From positions 1 through 59,571 of the forward strand of contig JAIYAM010000039.1 of the NCBI GenBank assembly GCA_027489065.1: DNA of 59,571 nucleotides, written 5' to 3'. Shown here one piece after another: positions 39,135 to 49,368 of the stretch (its first letter is position 1; the number at the start of each line of letters is the position of its first letter). The position numbers and the translations under genes were made by a program. The notes under the pieces were generated by a model. It saw only the letters and a program-made list of their open reading frames with translations, did not search any database and was not told the origin of the DNA. This stretch comes from Erythrobacteraceae bacterium. Lineage in GTDB: Bacteria > Pseudomonadota > Alphaproteobacteria > Sphingomonadales > Sphingomonadaceae.

Positions 39135-39595
39135 TGCCCGGCATCCGCGAAACCCGCCGTCTGCCCTACAGCGCCGAACAGATGTTCGATCTGGTTGCGG
39201 ACGTCGGCCGTTACGGCGAGTTCCTGCCGTGGGTGATCGCCACCCGCGTGCGATCGAACAGCGAAACCGAAATGGTTGCCGACATGGTCGTCGGCTTCAA
39301 GGCGATCCGCGAAAGCTTCACCTCGCGTGTCTCCAAGGTGCGCGCGCGGGAGATTGCGGTGCACTATGTCGACGGGCCCTTGAGCGACCTCGACAATGTT
39401 TGGACCTTCCGGGCGGTCGATGATCATGCGTGCGAGATCGACTTCCTCGTCGATTTCACCTTCAAGAACCGTCTCTTCGAGAAGATCGCGGGGCAGTATT
39501 TCGACAAGGCCTTCCGCAAGATGGTCGAGGCCTTCGAGACGCGTGCCGCAGCCCTTTACGGCAGCAACAACTCGAGCGCGCAGAGCGTCGCTTGA
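39134..39595 (+). CDS. COQ10/RatA-type SRPBCC protein
   Basis: The 153-residue START-like protein begins with RRLPYSAEQMFDLVADVGRYGEFLPW, the family signature, and ends with FTFKNRLFEKIAGQYFDKAFRKMVEAFE. Relatives include mitochondrial Coq10, which binds ubiquinone, and E. coli RatA, described as a toxin blocking ribosome association; the alphaproteobacterial members next to lipA are usually taken as ubiquinone-binding proteins. The start overlaps the lipA stop by one base. The 3' end overlaps the convergent pncC gene by 40 bases. Confidence 0.88.
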   Translation: MPGIRETRRLPYSAEQMFDLVADVGRYGEFLPWVIATRVRSNSETEMVADMVVGFKAIRESFTSRVSKVRAREIAVHYVDGPLSDLDNVWTFRAVDDHACEIDFLVDFTFKNRLFEKIAGQYFDKAFRKMVEAFETRAAALYGSNNSSAQSVA

Positions 39596-40068
39596 CGGCG
39601 GATTTCGGCGCGGCCGTCGGGGCCTTCGCCGCCCTCGAAGAACCTGAGCTCGCCCTCGGGGTCGCCCGCCTCGTTACGAATCACCCGCGCAAACACCACG
39701 GTGCCGACCGGCTTTTTCGGCGTTCCGCCGCCGGGCCCGGCCACGCCGCTGATCGCCACCGCCACGTCCGCCTTAGAGCGTTCGAGCGCGCCGCTGGCCA
39801 TCGCCCATGCGCAGGCGATCGAGACCGCGCCGAAGGTCTCGATGATGTCGCGTGAAACGCCCAGCATCTCCATCTTGGCTTCGTTCGAATAGGTCACGAA
39901 GCCGCGGTCGAGCACCGCCGAGGATCCTGCGATCTCGGTCAGCGCGCCGGCGACGAGGCCGCCGGTGCAGCTCTCGGCTGTCGCGACCTTGCGGCCGGCG
40001 GCGGCGTTTTCGGACACCACTCGCGCGGCGAGCGCGGCGATGTCATCGGGCAGGAGGGAAAGCGGCAT
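39556..40068 (-). CDS. pncC: Nicotinamide-nucleotide amidohydrolase PncC (CinA C-terminal domain)
   Basis: PncC deamidates nicotinamide mononucleotide to nicotinate mononucleotide, recycling NAD. The 170-residue protein is the stand-alone CinA C-terminal domain with AESCTGGLVAGALTEIAGSS near residue 32, GFVTYSNEAKMEMLGV and AISGVAGPGGGTPKKPVGTVVFA. The start is the ATG at 40068; the open frame beyond it is not CinA-like. It is the last gene of a leftward group with the secreted unknown and ispDF. Confidence 0.92.
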   Translation of the reverse strand: MPLSLLPDDIAALAARVVSENAAAGRKVATAESCTGGLVAGALTEIAGSSAVLDRGFVTYSNEAKMEMLGVSRDIIETFGAVSIACAWAMASGALERSKADVAVAISGVAGPGGGTPKKPVGTVVFARVIRNEAGDPEGELRFFEGGEGPDGRAEIRRQATLCALELLLP

Positions 40069-40075
40069 GGCTGGC

Positions 40076-40639
40076 CTACCGCTTGGGCACGGAGGCCGCA
40101 GCCGCGGTGCAGACCTGAGGGGTGTCGATCTTCGCAATCTCGACGAGGAAGGCGAAGAGTCCGCCGACGTTCTCGGTGGGCAAGGGGCTGATCAGCTCAA
40201 GCGCGCGTTCGATCTTTCCGCAGTCGTCCGGCTTGATCTCTTCGGCGATCATCTGGCCCACCAGCCCATCGACAAAGGGGCGCACCGCGCTCTCGGGCAT
40301 GTCGCCGAGCACCGCGCCGATATCGACGCCGCTCGCCTCTTCGCCCGCGCTCTTCTGGGCCATGAAAACCTTGAGCAGGCGGAAGGCGCCCGGCCAGGCC
40401 TTGGTCTGGCCGGCGCGGAACGGGCTTACGAAAGCTTCGCCCTTGGTCGCCATGAAGCCATTGCGGGTCAGGCGGTTGGCGCAGGTCGTGCGCGCCGCGT
40501 CGAAGGCGATCGGCATGGCGTAGACTGCCGCATCGGACACGTCAGCCGAAGCGGCGCAGGCCTGTTGCTGGGCCTGCGCGGTCTGGGCCGAGGCAAGGGC
40601 GGCGAGAGCAATGACAGGGGCGATAAGGCGTCGGGTCAT
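40076..40639 (-). CDS. Secreted protein of unknown function
   Basis: The 187-residue product has a classical signal peptide (MTRRLIAPVIALAALASAQTAQA, cleavage after about residue 23). The mature part is helical with four cysteines (two near the N-terminus, one in DDCGKIERAL, one in PQVCTAAA), which may form two disulfides. I recognise no family. It lies seven bases upstream of pncC and ten bases after ispDF, so it is probably cotranscribed with them. Confidence 0.75.
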   Translation of the reverse strand: MTRRLIAPVIALAALASAQTAQAQQQACAASADVSDAAVYAMPIAFDAARTTCANRLTRNGFMATKGEAFVSPFRAGQTKAWPGAFRLLKVFMAQKSAGEEASGVDIGAVLGDMPESAVRPFVDGLVGQMIAEEIKPDDCGKIERALELISPLPTENVGGLFAFLVEIAKIDTPQVCTAAAASVPKR

Positions 40640-40649
40640 GGTTAGGTCC

Positions 40650-41810
40650 TCAAACAGCGCGGGTGACAAGTACGATGGCCTGTGCGGCGATGCCTTCGCC
40701 GCGGCCGGTGAAGCCGAGCCTCTCGGTGGTGGTCGCCTTGATGCTGACCGCATCCTCGCCCACGCCCATCAGCCGCGCCACTTCGGCGCGCATGGCGGGG
40801 CGGTGAGGGCCGATCTTGGGCGCCTCGCAGATCAGGGTGAGGTCAACATTGGCGATGGCGTAGCCCCGCGCGCGGGCGAGGCCGACGGCGTGTTCGAGGA
40901 AGCGCCCTGAGCGTGCGCCGCGCCACTGCGGGTCGCTCGGCGGGAAATGCGTGCCGATATCGCCTTCGCCGACGGCGCCGAGCACCGCGTCGGTGATCGC
41001 GTGAAGCGCCACGTCGGCATCGGAGTGCCCGGCGAGGCCCTTGTCGTGCGGGATCAGTACTCCGCCCAGCCACAGCTCCTCGCCGGCCTCGAGCCGGTGC
41101 ACGTCGAAGCCCTGACCGATCCGGAACGCGGGAGCTGTGCCTTGATCCACGAAATCCTCCGCAAAGGTGATCTTCTTGAGACGCTCGTCACCCGCGACCA
41201 GCGCCACCGCGCCATGCTGTGCCATCAACACCTGTGCGTCGTCACCTGCATGGGTTGGACCGTCCCAGGCGCGGTGCGCCGCGAGAATGGCGTCGAAGCG
41301 GAAGGCTTGAGGGGTCTGGACCCGGCGCAGTTGTTCGCGATCCGCCTTGCCGGCCATGTGCTCTGCTTCGTTTGCGATGGCGATGCTGTCGACCACGGCG
41401 AGCACCGGGATCGCGCCCGGAGCCTCGCCCAACGCAGCGAGCAGCCGGGCGATGACCTCGCGCGGAAGATCGGGCCGGGCCGCGTCGTGGATCAGCACAC
41501 GCTCCGGCGGGGCCTTGGCCAACGTCTCGAGGCCGGCGCGCACCGAATCCTGCCGGGTTGCACCGCCGGTCACGAATTGCAGGCCGGCGATGCCCGACAA
41601 GGCCGCCTCGGCGTGGCCGCGCGCATCCTCGGCTACAACCACCACCAGCGGATCGGCCCCCGCAGCCTGCAGCGCCTCGATCGAATGACGGATCAGCGCT
41701 TTGCCGCGCCAGTTGCGGAACTGCTTGGGCGTGTCCCCGCCAACGCGCAGGCCCTTGCCTGCGGCAACGACGATGGCGGCGAATGAGGGGAGGGGAGAGA
41801 GGTTGCCCAT
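40650..41810 (-). CDS. ispDF: Bifunctional IspD/IspF enzyme of the MEP isoprenoid pathway
   Basis: The 386-residue fusion carries two MEP-pathway activities. The IspD domain (about 8-222; VVAAGKGLRVGGDTPKQF, IHDAARPDL, RVQTPQAF) transfers CMP to methylerythritol phosphate. The IspF domain (about 228-386; GQGFDVHRLE with the Asp-x-His zinc ligands, LAGHSDADVALHAI with the third His, ATTTERLGFTGRGEGI) forms the cyclic diphosphate. The fusion is known in many alphaproteobacteria; IspE, which acts between them, is encoded elsewhere. It is divergent from dusB. Confidence 0.96.
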   Translation of the reverse strand: MGNLSPLPSFAAIVVAAGKGLRVGGDTPKQFRNWRGKALIRHSIEALQAAGADPLVVVVAEDARGHAEAALSGIAGLQFVTGGATRQDSVRAGLETLAKAPPERVLIHDAARPDLPREVIARLLAALGEAPGAIPVLAVVDSIAIANEAEHMAGKADREQLRRVQTPQAFRFDAILAAHRAWDGPTHAGDDAQVLMAQHGAVALVAGDERLKKITFAEDFVDQGTAPAFRIGQGFDVHRLEAGEELWLGGVLIPHDKGLAGHSDADVALHAITDAVLGAVGEGDIGTHFPPSDPQWRGARSGRFLEHAVGLARARGYAIANVDLTLICEAPKIGPHRPAMRAEVARLMGVGEDAVSIKATTTERLGFTGRGEGIAAQAIVLVTRAV

Positions 41811-41890
41811 CGGGGCGTTCGCTTAGGGTCTGGACGGCCTCACGGCAATCCACTAAGCGCATGCTCAAATTTTAGGCAACCTCTTCCGAC

Positions 41891-42907
41891 ATGACGATGC
41901 TCCCTCCTCCGCCGGCCTTGAAGCCGATCGCCATCGGCCCTGTGACGGTTGCCGAACCGGTGGTGCTCGCGCCGATGACCGGCGTCACCGACATGCCGTT
42001 CCGCACGCTGGTGCGGCGTTATGGATCAGGGCTCAACGTCACCGAGATGGTGGCGAGCGAGGCGGCGATCCGCGAGACCCGCGTCAGCACGCAGAAGACC
42101 GCGTGGGACCGGATCGAAGAGCCGGTTTCGATGCAGCTCGTCGGCTGCGATCCCGCCAGCATGGCCGAGGCGGCGAAGATCCAGGAAGGCAACGGCGCCG
42201 CGATTATCGACATCAATTTCGGCTGCCCGGTGAGAAAAGTCGTCGGCCAGTTCGCAGGCTCGGCTCTGATGCGCGAGGTCCCGCTGGCGGTCCGCTTGAT
42301 GGAAGCGACGGTCAAGGCTGTGAAGGTGCCGGTGACGGTCAAGATGCGCATGGGCTGGGATCACAACAGCCTCAACGCGCCAGAACTCGCCCGCATGGCC
42401 GAGGACCTCGGCGTGCAGATGATCACCGTCCACGGCCGCACCCGCAACCAGATGTACAAGGGGAGCGCTGACTGGGCCTTCGTGCGCAAGGTCAAGGAAG
42501 CGGTGAGCATTCCCGTCATTGTCAACGGCGACATCTGCACCATCGAGGACGCGGCCCGCGCGCTCGAGCAATCGGGCGCGGACGGGTTGATGATCGGGCG
42601 CGGGGCCTATGGCAAGCCGTGGCTGCTCGGTCAGGTGATGCACTGGTGGCGCACGGGCGAGGCACGCCCGACGCCTGGGATCGACGAGCAATATGCGCTC
42701 GTCGTCGAACACTACCGCCGGATGCTCGATCACTACGGGCGCGATACCGGCGTGAAGATGGCGAGGAAGCACCTCGGGTGGTACACCAAGGGGCTCCACG
42801 GCTCGGCCGAGTTCCGCAACCAGGCCAATTTCATCGATGATGCGGAAGAGGTGCTGGCCACCATCGAACGCTTCTACACGCCCTTCCTGATGCAGCAGGC
42901 GGCCTGA
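41891..42907 (+). CDS. dusB: tRNA-dihydrouridine synthase DusB-type
   Basis: Dus enzymes reduce specific uridines in tRNA with FMN and NADPH. The 338-residue protein has the FMN-barrel start [18 protein letters not shown], the catalytic cysteine in [19 protein letters not shown], and [17 protein letters not shown] with [10 protein letters not shown]. It is the first gene of the dusB-ntrBC-ntrYX-hfq-hflX group, ending three bases before ntrB, the normal alphaproteobacterial order. Confidence 0.95.
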   Translation: MTMLPPPPALKPIAIGPVTVAEPVVLAPMTGVTDMPFRTLVRRYGSGLNVTEMVASEAAIRETRVSTQKTAWDRIEEPVSMQLVGCDPASMAEAAKIQEGNGAAIIDINFGCPVRKVVGQFAGSALMREVPLAVRLMEATVKAVKVPVTVKMRMGWDHNSLNAPELARMAEDLGVQMITVHGRTRNQMYKGSADWAFVRKVKEAVSIPVIVNGDICTIEDAARALEQSGADGLMIGRGAYGKPWLLGQVMHWWRTGEARPTPGIDEQYALVVEHYRRMLDHYGRDTGVKMARKHLGWYTKGLHGSAEFRNQANFIDDAEEVLATIERFYTPFLMQQAA

Positions 42908-42910
42908 CGC

Positions 42911-44029
42911 GTGGCAAGCGCCGTGAGCGAGTTCGGCGACTCCCGCCCCGATGCCCGCGCGCAGCTTGCCGGAATGATCTTTGCCGTAGTGCTGATCGAC
43001 CCGGAAGGCTGCATCGCCGAGGTCAACCACGCCGCCGAAGACCTGCTTGGCACCAGTTCGAGCCGCCTGATCGGCACGCGGCTGACCGACCGGATCGGCC
43101 CGCTCGATCCGCGTGTCGAAGCCCGCCTGACGGCGAGCGACGAGGCGCTGGTGGCGCGCGATCTGGCGATCCGGGTCGGACCGCACGAGGCGCGCGTCAA
43201 TCTCACCGCCTCGCCGCTCGGCGGGTATCAGGGCTGGCAGGTCGTGACCCTTTCGCAGATCGGCCATGACGAGGCTTCCAGCCAAACTGGCGGCGAAGGC
43301 CTGCTCGGGGCGCCGGCAGTGCTCGCGCACGAAATCAAGAACCCGCTCGCCGCGATCCGCGGGGCGGCGCAACTGGCTTCGCGCAAGCTGCCCCACGTCG
43401 ACAAAAAGCTCGCCCGGATGATCACCGACGAGGTCGATCGCATCGCCCGGCTGATCGACCGGATGCAGCAATTGGGCAGCACCCGCACCGGTCCGGTCCA
43501 GCCCTGCAACCCGCACGAGGCGATCCGCACGGCGGTCGCCACGATGCGCGCCGCAGGGGGCGAGGGCGACGGCATCGAGATCCGCGAGGAGTTCGATCCC
43601 TCGCTTCCGCCGGTGCTCGCCAACCGCGACGCGCTTGAACAGGTGCTGATCAATCTTGTCTCGAACGCCCGCGATGCGACGCTCAGACAGGGCGGCAAGC
43701 CGGGCGCGGCCACGGGGCAAAAAGGCCTGATCGTCGTCCAGACCCGCTTCGTCAGCGGGCTCGCCTTCAGCGCGATCCGAAATGGGCGCGCGGTGCCGCT
43801 GCCGATCGAGATCACCGTCAGCGACAATGGGCCGGGCATCGATCCGGCCTTGCGCGACCATGTCTTCGAGCCCTTCGTGTCGTCCAAGCCCTCGGGCCAG
43901 GGCCTCGGCCTGTCGCTGGTGAGGAAGCTGGTGCGCGACATGAACGGCAATGTCAGCCACGATCGCGACCAGCGCAGCGGGCTCACGCATTTCCGCCTGC
44001 ATCTGCCGCAGGCGCAGGACGCGAACTGA
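42911..44029 (+). CDS. ntrB: Nitrogen regulation sensor kinase NtrB
   Basis: NtrB senses nitrogen state through PII protein and phosphorylates NtrC. The 372-residue soluble kinase has an N-terminal PAS-like domain (FAVVLIDPEGCIAEVNHAAEDLLG), the H-box VLAHEIKNPLAAIRGAAQLAS with the phosphorylated histidine, the N-box LINLVSNARDA, and G-boxes DNGPGIDPAL and GQGLGLSLV. The start is the GTG at 42911, three bases after dusB, and ntrC follows after five bases. Confidence 0.95.
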   Translation: MASAVSEFGDSRPDARAQLAGMIFAVVLIDPEGCIAEVNHAAEDLLGTSSSRLIGTRLTDRIGPLDPRVEARLTASDEALVARDLAIRVGPHEARVNLTASPLGGYQGWQVVTLSQIGHDEASSQTGGEGLLGAPAVLAHEIKNPLAAIRGAAQLASRKLPHVDKKLARMITDEVDRIARLIDRMQQLGSTRTGPVQPCNPHEAIRTAVATMRAAGGEGDGIEIREEFDPSLPPVLANRDALEQVLINLVSNARDATLRQGGKPGAATGQKGLIVVQTRFVSGLAFSAIRNGRAVPLPIEITVSDNGPGIDPALRDHVFEPFVSSKPSGQGLGLSLVRKLVRDMNGNVSHDRDQRSGLTHFRLHLPQAQDAN

Positions 44030-44034
44030 CTGCC

Positions 44035-45483
44035 ATGCCCACCGCGCCCGCACCCGATCCGATCCTGCTCGTCGAGGACGACGCCGCGATCGCGACCGTG
44101 ATCGTCGCCGCGCTCGAGGACGAGGGTTTTGCCATCGCCCACTGCACCAGCATCGCCGCGCGGGATCGGCAGTTGGCCAGCCGCAGCTTTGCGGTGATGC
44201 TCACTGACGTGATCCTGGAGGACGGTGACGGGCTCGCCAGCCTCTCTGCGGTCCGCGAACGCGCGCCCGACATGCCGGTGATCGTGCTATCGGCGCAGAA
44301 CACCCTCGATACCGCCGTTCGCGCCAGCGAAAGCGACGCCTTCGAATACTTCCCCAAGCCTTTCGATCTCGACGAGCTGGTCCATGCGGTCAGGCAGGCG
44401 GCAGGCGCGCGGGCGCCATCGGCCGATGATGGCAGCGCGGCGCTCGCAGGGGGCGAGGGCGAGAAGATGCCGCTGGTCGGGCGCAGTCCGGCGATGCAGG
44501 GCGTCTACCGAATGATCACGCGCGTGCTGCGCAATGATCTCACCGTGCTCGTCACCGGCGAGAGCGGGACGGGCAAGGAACTGGTCGCCGAGGCGATCCA
44601 CGAGCTCGGCAACCGCCGAACCGGGCCGTTCGTTGCGGTCAACACCGCCGCGATCCCCGCCGACCTCGTCGAAAGCGAGCTGTTCGGCCACGAGAAGGGC
44701 GCTTTCACGGGCGCCATCGCTCAGGCGATCGGCAAGTTCGAGCAGGCCAATGGCGGCACGCTGTTCCTCGACGAAATCGGCGACATGCCCGCCGAAGCCC
44801 AGACCCGGCTGCTGCGCGCGCTGCAATCGGGGCGCATCCGGCGTGTCGGCGGACGGCAGGAGATTGCGGTCAACGTCCGCATCATCGCCGCCACCAACCG
44901 CGACCTCACCCCGATGATCGCGGCGGGCACGTTCCGCGAGGACCTGTTCTACCGTCTCAACGTCGTTCCCATCGTGCTGCCGCCCCTGCGCGAGCGGCGC
45001 GAGGACATTGCCGCGCTCGCGCAGCACTTCCTGGTGCTCGCCGCCGAGGACGGGTTGCCGCGCCGCGTGCTCTCGGCCGAAGCGATCGAGCGGCTCGAGC
45101 AGCGCAATTGGCGGGGCAACGTGCGCGAGCTGCGCAACGTCGTCTATCGCCTCGCGCTGATGGCGCGCGAGGAGCGCATCGACGCCGACGCGGTCAACGA
45201 CGTGATCGGCCCGGAGATCGCGCCGACCACCATGGCCGCGGGCGACGGGCAGGGCGGCTTCGGCGCGGCTCTGGCAGGCTGGCTCGCCGCCGAGAGCCCA
45301 CCGGCGGGCGCGCTTTATCACCGCGCTCTTGCCGCCTTCGAGAAGCCGCTGATCGAATATGCGCTGGGGCGCACAGGGGGTAACCAGCTGCGCGCGGCGC
45401 AGCTCCTCGGCATCAATCGCAACACCTTGCGCAAGCGGATCGGCGAGCTGGGGCTCGAACCTGATCGCTTCTCGGCAACCTGA
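44035..45483 (+). CDS. ntrC: Nitrogen response regulator NtrC, sigma-54 activator
   Basis: NtrC activates sigma-54 promoters of nitrogen genes when phosphorylated. The 482-residue protein has an N-terminal receiver (DDAAIATV, phospho-Asp in MLTDVILEDGDG, Lys in YFPKPFDLDEL), a central AAA+ domain with Walker A GESGTGKE, an intact GHEKGAFTGA loop that contacts sigma-54, Walker B GTLFLDEIGDMP, and a C-terminal Fis-type helix-turn-helix (NQLRAAQLLGINRNTLRKRI). All essential parts are present. Confidence 0.96.
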   Translation: MPTAPAPDPILLVEDDAAIATVIVAALEDEGFAIAHCTSIAARDRQLASRSFAVMLTDVILEDGDGLASLSAVRERAPDMPVIVLSAQNTLDTAVRASESDAFEYFPKPFDLDELVHAVRQAAGARAPSADDGSAALAGGEGEKMPLVGRSPAMQGVYRMITRVLRNDLTVLVTGESGTGKELVAEAIHELGNRRTGPFVAVNTAAIPADLVESELFGHEKGAFTGAIAQAIGKFEQANGGTLFLDEIGDMPAEAQTRLLRALQSGRIRRVGGRQEIAVNVRIIAATNRDLTPMIAAGTFREDLFYRLNVVPIVLPPLRERREDIAALAQHFLVLAAEDGLPRRVLSAEAIERLEQRNWRGNVRELRNVVYRLALMAREERIDADAVNDVIGPEIAPTTMAAGDGQGGFGAALAGWLAAESPPAGALYHRALAAFEKPLIEYALGRTGGNQLRAAQLLGINRNTLRKRIGELGLEPDRFSAT

Positions 45484-45534
45484 GATCGCAAGTCGGCGGG
45501 GGTTGCAGCAGTTTACCCTTGCAAAAGTGCCACA

Positions 45535-45560
45535 CCATCGTTGTAAAGCGGCAACGATGG
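45535..45560 (+). promoter_or_regulatory. Inverted repeat containing the ntrY start codon
   Basis: CCATCGTTG (45535-45543) and CAACGATGG (45552-45560) are perfect complements around an 8-base loop TAAAGCGG. The ntrY ATG (45557-45559) lies in the 3' arm and the weak ribosome site AAGCGG in the loop. In the mRNA this hairpin would hold the start codon in double-stranded form. As DNA it could also be an operator. Confidence 0.7.
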
Positions 45561-47782
45561 AGCAATCCCCACCCCGCGCCTTCAGGCTTGTTCCCCGGCA
45601 GCCGCCGCGTTGGTGGCGGCGCTTCATGATCGCGGCGCGCCGGGCGAACATCTTCCTGTGGCTCGAGGGGATTTCGGTCGTTGCTCTGGTCTCGGCGATC
45701 ATCGCCACCTGGTCCGCCTATGGCCGATCGGGCGCGGCGGGCGACCTTTTGCCGACGATGGAGGTTTCGTCCCTGCTGATGGCCACGCTGGTGCCGGCAA
45801 TGGCGCTGCTGGTGCTGATTGGCCGCCGCCTCGCGCTGCGCCGCGCGGCGGGGAGCACGGCGCGCCTCCACGTGCGGCTCGTGTTCTTCTTTTCGATGGT
45901 CGCCGCGGTGCCGACGCTGCTGGTCGCGGGGTTTGCCGCGTTCCTGTTCCAGACCGGCGTCGACTTCTGGTTCTCCGACGAATCGCGCGGGCTGATGGAG
46001 AACGCCAACGCGCTCGCCAAGAACTACTATGACGCGAACCAGCGCGGGGTCGAACAGAACACCGTCACCATGGCGACCGACATGCGCGACATTCTTGCGC
46101 GGGTGCCGATTACCGATCCCGACTTTCCCGACTTCTACGCCTATCAGGCGCAGGCCCGCGAGATTTCCGAAAGCGCGGTGCTTCAGCGCATGCCCGACGG
46201 ATCGTTCCGCACCGCCGCGGCGCTCAACCTGACGAAGGACAACAACCCGCTCGCCTTCAGCCGCGCCGCACTCCCGCGGCTCGATCGCGGCGAGCTTGCG
46301 GTGGTGGTCGGCAGCCCCGAACGGATCGAGGCGCTGGTGCCAATCGATGCGCAGTCGGGGGTCTATCTCTACAATGCGCGCACGACCGAGGAGACGATGT
46401 TCAACTCGTGGTCGAAGGCGCAATCGATCGTCACCGCCTATGACCGGCTGACCGGCAGCGCGCGCACGCTCCAGCTTCGCTTCAACGTGGCGCTGGTGGC
46501 GGTGAGCCTCCTTCTCGTCGGCCTTGCGATCTGGTTCGGGCTGCGCTTTGCCGACCGGCAGGTCCAGCCGCTCACCGATCTTGTCGGCGCAGCGCGCAAG
46601 GTGGGGCAGGGCAACTTCGCGCTCAGGCTCGAAGGGCGCACCGGAGCGGACGAGATCGGCCTCCTCAACCGCGCCTTCAATCGCATGACCGCGCAGCTCG
46701 AAAAGCAAACCCAGGCGCTGGTCAGCGCCAATCGCCAGATCGATGATCGGCGGGCGTTTACCGAGGCTGTGCTCGAATCCGTGACGGCGGGCGTGGTCTC
46801 GATCGATGCCGATACGCGCGTGACCCTGATGAATTCCTCCGCACAGGCCCTGCTGGCCCCTCCGGGTGCCGCGAGCCTCACCGGCCAGTCGCTCGGCGCC
46901 GTGTCGCCCGAGCTGGCCCGCGTGATCGCCGAGGGAAGGGAGCGCGCGGTCGTCACCCACGCCGCTGGCACTGAACTTCTCACTCTCGCGGTCAAGGTCG
47001 CGCCGGGCAAGAGCGGCCATGTGATCACCTTCGAGGACATCACCCGCCAGCTGCTCGACCAGCGCCAAGCCGCATGGTCCGATGTCGCACGGCGGATCGC
47101 GCACGAGATCAAGAACCCGCTGACCCCGATCCAGCTCGCCACCGAGCGCCTGAAGCGCCGCTACCGCACGCAGGTCGGCGACGAGGATCGCGACCTGTTC
47201 GACGAGCTGACCAGCACGATCGTCCGGCAGGTCGGGGACCTGCGCAAGATGGTCGACGAATTCTCCTCCTTCGCGCGGCTTCCCAAGCCGGTCTTCCGCG
47301 ACGAGGACGCGCTCGATCTGGTTCGTCAGGCGGTGTTCCTTCAGGAAGTCGCCCATGCGGGGATCGCCTTCGCGGTCGATTCCCGGGACCTTACCGATCG
47401 CGAGGTGCGTTGCGACCGCCACCAGTTCGGCCAGGCCATGACCAACGTGCTCAAGAACGCGGTCGAGGCGGTCGAGGCGCGCGCGCTCGAGGCGAAGGGC
47501 GCATTTGCCGGTACCATCGCCGTCACCGTGCGTGACGCGGGCGAGGCGATCGTCGTCACCATCGAGGATAATGGCGTGGGCCTTCCCGCCAACCCCGAGC
47601 GCCTGACCCAGCCCTATGTCACCACCCGCGAGAAGGGCACCGGCCTCGGGCTGGCGATCGTCAACAAGATCGTCGACGAGCATGGCGGGGACATGAGCTT
47701 CGCCAGCGCGCCGAGCGGCGGCACCCGCGTCACCCTGCGCTTCGCCCGCGACCCTCTGCCTGTCGAAGGTGACGGCGCGTGA
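45557..47782 (+). CDS. ntrY: Membrane sensor kinase NtrY
   Basis: NtrY is the membrane partner of NtrX. The 741-residue protein has three N-terminal membrane helices (about residues 30-110), a periplasmic sensing part (FWFSDESRGLMENANALAKNYYDANQRG onward), a fourth helix near 315-335, a HAMP domain, a PAS domain (ESVTAGVVSIDADTRVTLMNSSA), the H-box ARRIAHEIKNPLTPIQLATERLKRR, N-box NVLKNAVEA and G-box IEDNGVGL with GTGLGLAIV. I start at the ATG at 45557, 73 bases after ntrC; the upstream open frame lies within ntrC. The start lies in an inverted repeat. Confidence 0.94.
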   Translation: MEQSPPRAFRLVPRQPPRWWRRFMIAARRANIFLWLEGISVVALVSAIIATWSAYGRSGAAGDLLPTMEVSSLLMATLVPAMALLVLIGRRLALRRAAGSTARLHVRLVFFFSMVAAVPTLLVAGFAAFLFQTGVDFWFSDESRGLMENANALAKNYYDANQRGVEQNTVTMATDMRDILARVPITDPDFPDFYAYQAQAREISESAVLQRMPDGSFRTAAALNLTKDNNPLAFSRAALPRLDRGELAVVVGSPERIEALVPIDAQSGVYLYNARTTEETMFNSWSKAQSIVTAYDRLTGSARTLQLRFNVALVAVSLLLVGLAIWFGLRFADRQVQPLTDLVGAARKVGQGNFALRLEGRTGADEIGLLNRAFNRMTAQLEKQTQALVSANRQIDDRRAFTEAVLESVTAGVVSIDADTRVTLMNSSAQALLAPPGAASLTGQSLGAVSPELARVIAEGRERAVVTHAAGTELLTLAVKVAPGKSGHVITFEDITRQLLDQRQAAWSDVARRIAHEIKNPLTPIQLATERLKRRYRTQVGDEDRDLFDELTSTIVRQVGDLRKMVDEFSSFARLPKPVFRDEDALDLVRQAVFLQEVAHAGIAFAVDSRDLTDREVRCDRHQFGQAMTNVLKNAVEAVEARALEAKGAFAGTIAVTVRDAGEAIVVTIEDNGVGLPANPERLTQPYVTTREKGTGLGLAIVNKIVDEHGGDMSFASAPSGGTRVTLRFARDPLPVEGDGA

Positions 47783-47824
47783 CCCCGCTTCTCTCCCACC
47801 ACCTCCAGCCGAAGGACCCCACCG

Positions 47825-49207
<1,383 letters not shown>

Positions 49208-49247
49208 GGCGGGCTCGGCTTCCCGGAATTTTGCGTCAAATCAAGCC

Positions 49248-49276
49248 TTGTCGCAGGGGGCTCCAGTTGCCATTAT
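49248..49276 (+). promoter_or_regulatory. Candidate promoter of hfq
   Basis: TTGTCG and CATTAT are separated by 17 bases, 93 bases before the hfq start. It suggests hfq can be transcribed apart from ntrX. Confidence 0.5.
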
Positions 49277-49286
49277 ATCGCCCGTG

Positions 49287-49319
49287 AGGCCGTCGTACCC
49301 TTGGAGGATGCGACGGCCT
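49287..49319 (+). promoter_or_regulatory. Stem-loop in the hfq leader
   Basis: AGGCCGTCG (49287-49295) and CGACGGCCT (49311-49319) form a perfect 9-bp stem with a 15-base loop containing TTGGAGGA. E. coli Hfq binds its own leader to repress translation; a similar role here is inferred. Confidence 0.5.
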
Positions 49320-49368
49320 TCCCCACGCGGACCGCAAAAAGCGGCCGCCAAAAACAGGAGCCACGACC

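Noticed and set aside
45484..45556. A possible sigma-54 promoter before ntrY (TGGCAC and TTGC words)
   Set aside because: The words are on the wrong strand for ntrY and GG and GC are only 7 bases apart, not the required 10.
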